Part shown: piece after piece, positions 5,560 to 7,927 of the stretch
Numbering within the stretch: position 1 is the first letter of the stretch
Layout: every line of letters begins with the position of its first letter
From: Candidatus Bipolaricaulota bacterium
GTDB lineage: Bacteria; Bipolaricaulota; Bipolaricaulia; RBG-16-55-9; DRXL01
Direction: 5' to 3'
Assembly (NCBI GenBank): GCA_023512665.1
Contig: JAILZC010000034.1
Location: forward strand, 1 to 7,927
Length of the DNA stretch: 7,927 nt
Notes under the pieces: model-generated
Seen by the model: the letters and a program-made list of their open reading frames with translations, nothing else
Database searches by the model: none
Told to the model about the DNA's origin: nothing
Program-made: the position numbers and the translations under genes

Positions 5560-6251
5560 GATGGCTGATAGGTGTTATTCTTGCCCTGGAGCTTCTTGGA
5601 GGCTTCGGCAGTGCTCTGGCCCAGCCGACCCCCGAAGATGTCTATAAGTGTTTTGCCGAGCTTGGGGTCTCAGACCTGCAGACGTTGCAAGCGGGCTTTG
5701 CCAAAGGCTTTGCAGATAAACGGATCACCCCCGACACGGCGCTGCGGCTCTGTCAGCGATTGAAGCAGTCTGCAGCTCCGATCTCGCTGCGCGAGGGGGT
5801 CTTGCAGATCATCGCGCGGGCCCTTCTTGAGGAGCTGCCCGTCACGATGTTAGTCGACAAAGCGTTCGAGGGGCTGACCAAGGGCGTCCCACTTGATGTT
5901 ATCAACGACGATCTCTTAGAGCGCAAGATGACGCTCTCGGAAGTGAAGACGCTTCTGGCGAGCAAAGGCATCACGATCAATCTCACGATTCGCTTCGGGC
6001 CAGTGACGCTCAAGCTCACTCTCGAGGCCGTAGACACGACGATCACTGAAGCTGCGGGAGCTTTAGAAGACTACGTGCGGGGCGGGGGCAAGCTCGACGA
6101 CCCGAACGCGATCAAATCTGCAGTTCAGCTGCGTCTGGCACGCAATCCCTTGATTCCCCAGACGTTGACTGCGTATATCGAACAAGTCGTCAGCGCGGCG
6201 GAATGGGCTCAGATCGCCCAGAACATCGCCAAGCGCTTAAAGAAGCCGTGA
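5556..6251 (+). CDS. Exported alpha-helical protein of unknown function
   Basis: 231 residues, not assignable to a named family by me. A signal peptide is likely: MRWLIGVILALELLGGFGSA then LAQ, with cleavage predicted after Ala22. Glu12 inside the hydrophobic core is unusual. The mature part looks almost entirely helical and seems built of related helical units: AGFAKGFADKRITPDTALRL (46-65) and LPVTMLVDKAFEGLTKGVP (94-112). The second resembles a G-x-PV-x(2)-L-x(2)-K-x(2)-EGL-x-KGVP pattern that I recall from other secreted bacterial proteins. Cys32 and Cys66 could form a disulfide. A strand-like stretch TINLTIRFGPVTLKLTLEAV (140-159) precedes the last helices. The start overlaps the previous stop (ATGA, 5556-5559), so it is translationally coupled to the candidate anti-sigma gene and probably serves the same response. 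Confidence 0.85.
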   Translation: MRWLIGVILALELLGGFGSALAQPTPEDVYKCFAELGVSDLQTLQAGFAKGFADKRITPDTALRLCQRLKQSAAPISLREGVLQIIARALLEELPVTMLVDKAFEGLTKGVPLDVINDDLLERKMTLSEVKTLLASKGITINLTIRFGPVTLKLTLEAVDTTITEAAGALEDYVRGGGKLDDPNAIKSAVQLRLARNPLIPQTLTAYIEQVVSAAEWAQIAQNIAKRLKKP

Positions 6252-6273
6252 AGGCTCAAGAAAGGAGCCATCA

Positions 6274-7086
6274 ATGTTCAAGATATTCCTACTCGGCGTA
6301 CTCTTGACAGCCTTCTCGCTATTGCACAAGGAGCCGACGATCCCTCTCATGGCCGACCCCATTCTCTTCGCGGGGAAATTCTATCGTGTCGCACTCCCCA
6401 GCATCGGAGCCGATCTGGCCAAGATTATTGAAGCCGCGAAGCTCGCAGGGTTTTCGGTGCGGATCGCCCAGGGCTCTACCGTGACGTACTTTCTTGGGAC
6501 GCAGCCGTGTCTCGACTGCACCCCGGAGAACGAGCGAGAGCGCCTCAAGTTCCCTCATCTCTTCGTGGATGGGAGACTCGTGTGGCTCCGTGCTGAGGGG
6601 CTGCTCTCGAAATATAATCTTCGACCGGCCCAGAATGAGGGCTATGAGCTGATCATAGCCCCGGCGACCACCGTGAGCGCGTCGGCGATCCTCGATGAGA
6701 TCGGGCAGAGACTAGTCCAACTCTCCGTGGTGTCCGACCCCACACTTCCCTTGACAGTCGAAGAGCTGACGGTCGTGCCGGGGGTCAAGCCTCCTAAACC
6801 CCCTGAAGGCGTCCGCTTAGATTCGGTGCTCTATGCGCTCATGCTCATGCCCGATTGGTACGAGTTCGCCCCGCAAAACACATTGGAGCTATGGGGCTTG
6901 CGGGTGCGGGTGATCGTCGAGTTCGTCTCCCCGGACGCCCAGGTAGCCCCAACTCATAATCTCATTATCGAAGCGCGCTCGCCCTCGGGGCTGATGCGCG
7001 TGCTCGTTCCCATTCATCAATTAGTTACATTGGCCCGCGATCCCGCGGTGAAGCTCGTCCGCCCACCGGCCCAGCCAGGGCTGTGA
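6274..7086 (+). CDS. Exported protein; C-terminal part resembles the propeptide of the adjacent subtilase
   Basis: 270 residues, family not recognised. MFKIFLLGVLLTAFSLLHKE is a probable signal peptide or anchor. The start is fixed by AAAGGAG (6261-6267) six bases upstream of the ATG. The first half (about 30-130) is mixed alpha/beta with a CLDC (CxxC) motif at 79-82; no thioredoxin-like context is evident around it. After a Pro-rich linker (VKPPKPPEG, 171-179) comes a segment that reads like the pre-catalytic region of the S8 protease encoded next. RLDSVL (181-186) corresponds to RIDSVL there. A strand RVRVIV (210-215) corresponds to MVTVIW. RVLVPIHQLVTL...VKLVRPP (242-265) corresponds to KVQMPMNLGLLRAA...VQFVRPP. 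The protein ends five residues after VRPP, where the protease continues into its catalytic domain. A free-standing propeptide-like inhibitor or folding partner is therefore possible. The gene lies 22 bp after the previous one and 15 bp before the protease. Confidence 0.82.
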   Translation: MFKIFLLGVLLTAFSLLHKEPTIPLMADPILFAGKFYRVALPSIGADLAKIIEAAKLAGFSVRIAQGSTVTYFLGTQPCLDCTPENERERLKFPHLFVDGRLVWLRAEGLLSKYNLRPAQNEGYELIIAPATTVSASAILDEIGQRLVQLSVVSDPTLPLTVEELTVVPGVKPPKPPEGVRLDSVLYALMLMPDWYEFAPQNTLELWGLRVRVIVEFVSPDAQVAPTHNLIIEARSPSGLMRVLVPIHQLVTLARDPAVKLVRPPAQPGL

Positions 7087-7101
7087 AGGAGTTGAGAGAC
7101 T

Positions 7102-7927
7102 ATGCGCAGACATCAGTATCTCTTCTGGATTTTGTGTGGGTTTATCTTGGTGCTGCTCGGCACGGTTGGGCTGACTCAAGAGCCCTCCGATCCCAAGAGT
7201 GTCGCTCGGTTGGAGCACGACCCTCGAATAGACAGCGTGCTCGCGCAGATTCTGAAGCTTGGGGAGCAGGGCCAAGCGCAAGCCGCAGCGCAAGCCGCAG
7301 CGCAGTTTCGTGTCCCTGTCGTTGGCAACATGGTGACGGTGATCTGGCAAGTGCCTGAGAGCGTCAGTCGGGACCCTGCTGCTCAAGACTTATTGAAGAG
7401 ACAGATCGCGTTCATGCGTGGGCAAGTCGTGGCGACCTCCAAGTTTGCGTGGAAGGTCCAGATGCCCATGAATCTCGGGCTCTTGCGGGCTGCGCTCCTC
7501 CAGGCAGGAGGCGTCGTTCAGTTTGTGAGGCCTCCGTTGATCCCCCAGACACTCGTGGTCAGCGAAGGGGTCGCGCTTACCGGTGCGTCGAACTATCACG
7601 CCCAGGGCTTTCGCGGCCAGGGCGTCAAGATCGCCGTGATTGACCTGGGGTTTGCCGGGTTGACAGCAGCCCAAAGCCGTGGGGAACTGCCGGGGGGCAT
7701 TCAAACGTTTGATTACACCGGCACAGGGATCGAGTCCTGGACCAATCACGGCACCGCCGTCGCCGAGATCGTTTATGACATGGCTCCCCAAGCTCAATTG
7801 ATCTTGATGAAGGTCGGCGACGAAGTTGATCTAGAGAATGCCAAAGAAGAAGCCATTCGTCAGGGCGCAAAGATCATCAATCACTCTGTGGGCTGGTTCA
7901 ACACGAATTTTTATGACGGCACCGGGG
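7102..7927 (+). CDS. Exported subtilisin-like (S8) serine protease, partial at 3' end
   Basis: 275 codons visible, open at the window edge. A hydrophobic N-terminus (LFWILCGFILVLLGTVGL, 7-24) is a signal peptide or anchor. A propeptide-like region covers about 30-150, containing RIDSVL, an AQAAAQAAAQ repeat (59-68) and FVRPP (141-145). The catalytic domain then starts at GFRGQGVKIAVIDLGF (169-184): Asp181 is the likely catalytic Asp, in D-L-G rather than the common D-[ST]-G. NHGTAVAEIVYDMAP (215-229) provides the catalytic His216, and INHSVGWF (259-266) is the conserved strand before the oxyanion/serine half. The GTSxAxP serine motif would lie beyond the window, so activity cannot be confirmed. 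The ATG at 7102 has AAGGAG (7086-7091) ten bases upstream. As the fifth gene of the sigma operon it is a plausible extracytoplasmic effector. Confidence 0.92.
   Translation, partial: MRRHQYLFWILCGFILVLLGTVGLTQEPSDPKSVARLEHDPRIDSVLAQILKLGEQGQAQAAAQAAAQFRVPVVGNMVTVIWQVPESVSRDPAAQDLLKRQIAFMRGQVVATSKFAWKVQMPMNLGLLRAALLQAGGVVQFVRPPLIPQTLVVSEGVALTGASNYHAQGFRGQGVKIAVIDLGFAGLTAAQSRGELPGGIQTFDYTGTGIESWTNHGTAVAEIVYDMAPQAQLILMKVGDEVDLENAKEEAIRQGAKIINHSVGWFNTNFYDGTG
7276..7304 (+). repeat. 12-bp tandem repeat inside the protease gene
   Basis: GCGCAAGCCGCA occurs twice in tandem (7276-7287, 7288-7299), followed by GCGCA of a third copy. It is in frame and encodes an Ala-Gln run (AQAAAQAAAQ) in the propeptide region. 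Such a run can expand or contract without a frameshift. Confidence 0.8.

Noticed and set aside
7135..7137. Cys12 of the protease as a lipobox cysteine.
   Set aside because: It lies in the middle of the hydrophobic segment with more hydrophobic residues after it, and lacks the L-[AS]-[GA]-C context.
6150..7554. Shared hexapeptide LIPQTL in the helical exported protein (199-204) and the protease (146-151), with 14 of 18 bases equal.
   Set aside because: The flanking residues do not align, so a six-residue match is not enough to claim common ancestry; unlike the VRPP module it stands alone.

Overview
The window is about 7.9 kb of moderately GC-rich bacterial DNA with eight protein genes (two cut by the window edges), no RNA genes, and no insertion sequence or CRISPR array. 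An apolipoprotein N-acyltransferase (lnt) next to a lipobox-bearing PKD/beta-propeller lipoprotein points to a bacterium with a processed lipoprotein system, most likely diderm. I cannot fix the phylum from sequence alone. PKD-TolB lipoproteins and the style of the secreted subtilase would fit an uncultured environmental lineage (Bipolaricaulota or Chloroflexota-like), but this is a weak inference.

Layout. (1) Minus strand, 1-1441: an ABC-2 type exporter, ATPase followed by a permease whose start overlaps the ATPase stop; the permease runs out of the window. (2) 1442-1649: a divergent intergenic region with a strong sigma70-type promoter firing towards lnt, a perfect 16-bp palindrome overlapping its -35 box, and a perfect 28-bp REP-like palindrome in the lnt leader. 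(3) 1650-3125 plus: lnt, with the catalytic Glu-Lys-Cys triad intact. (4) 3059-4291 minus: a secreted lipoprotein (PKD domain plus six PD40/TolB blades), convergent with lnt and overlapping it by 67 bp. (5) 4292-4508: a second divergent intergenic region, including a TGAAAC-N16-TGTATA sequence that matches the classical ECF-sigma promoter layout. (6) 4509-7927 plus: a tightly packed operon encoding an ECF sigma factor, a single-pass membrane protein with an extracytoplasmic CBM48/AMPK-type domain in the usual anti-sigma position, two unrecognised exported proteins, and an exported subtilisin-like (S8) protease cut by the window end.

How the genes may work together. The last operon looks like a self-contained envelope or secretion response unit: a probably autoregulated ECF sigma factor, a candidate membrane anti-sigma with a carbohydrate-binding-like sensor domain, and three exported effectors ending in a protease. 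The most interesting observation is that the C-terminal third of the protein at 6274-7086 resembles the propeptide region of the protease immediately downstream (R-[LI]-D-S-V-L at one end, V-R-P-P at the other). This suggests a free-standing propeptide-like partner, such as an inhibitor or folding assistant, encoded beside the protease. It is a hypothesis from reading the two proteins side by side, not an established relationship.
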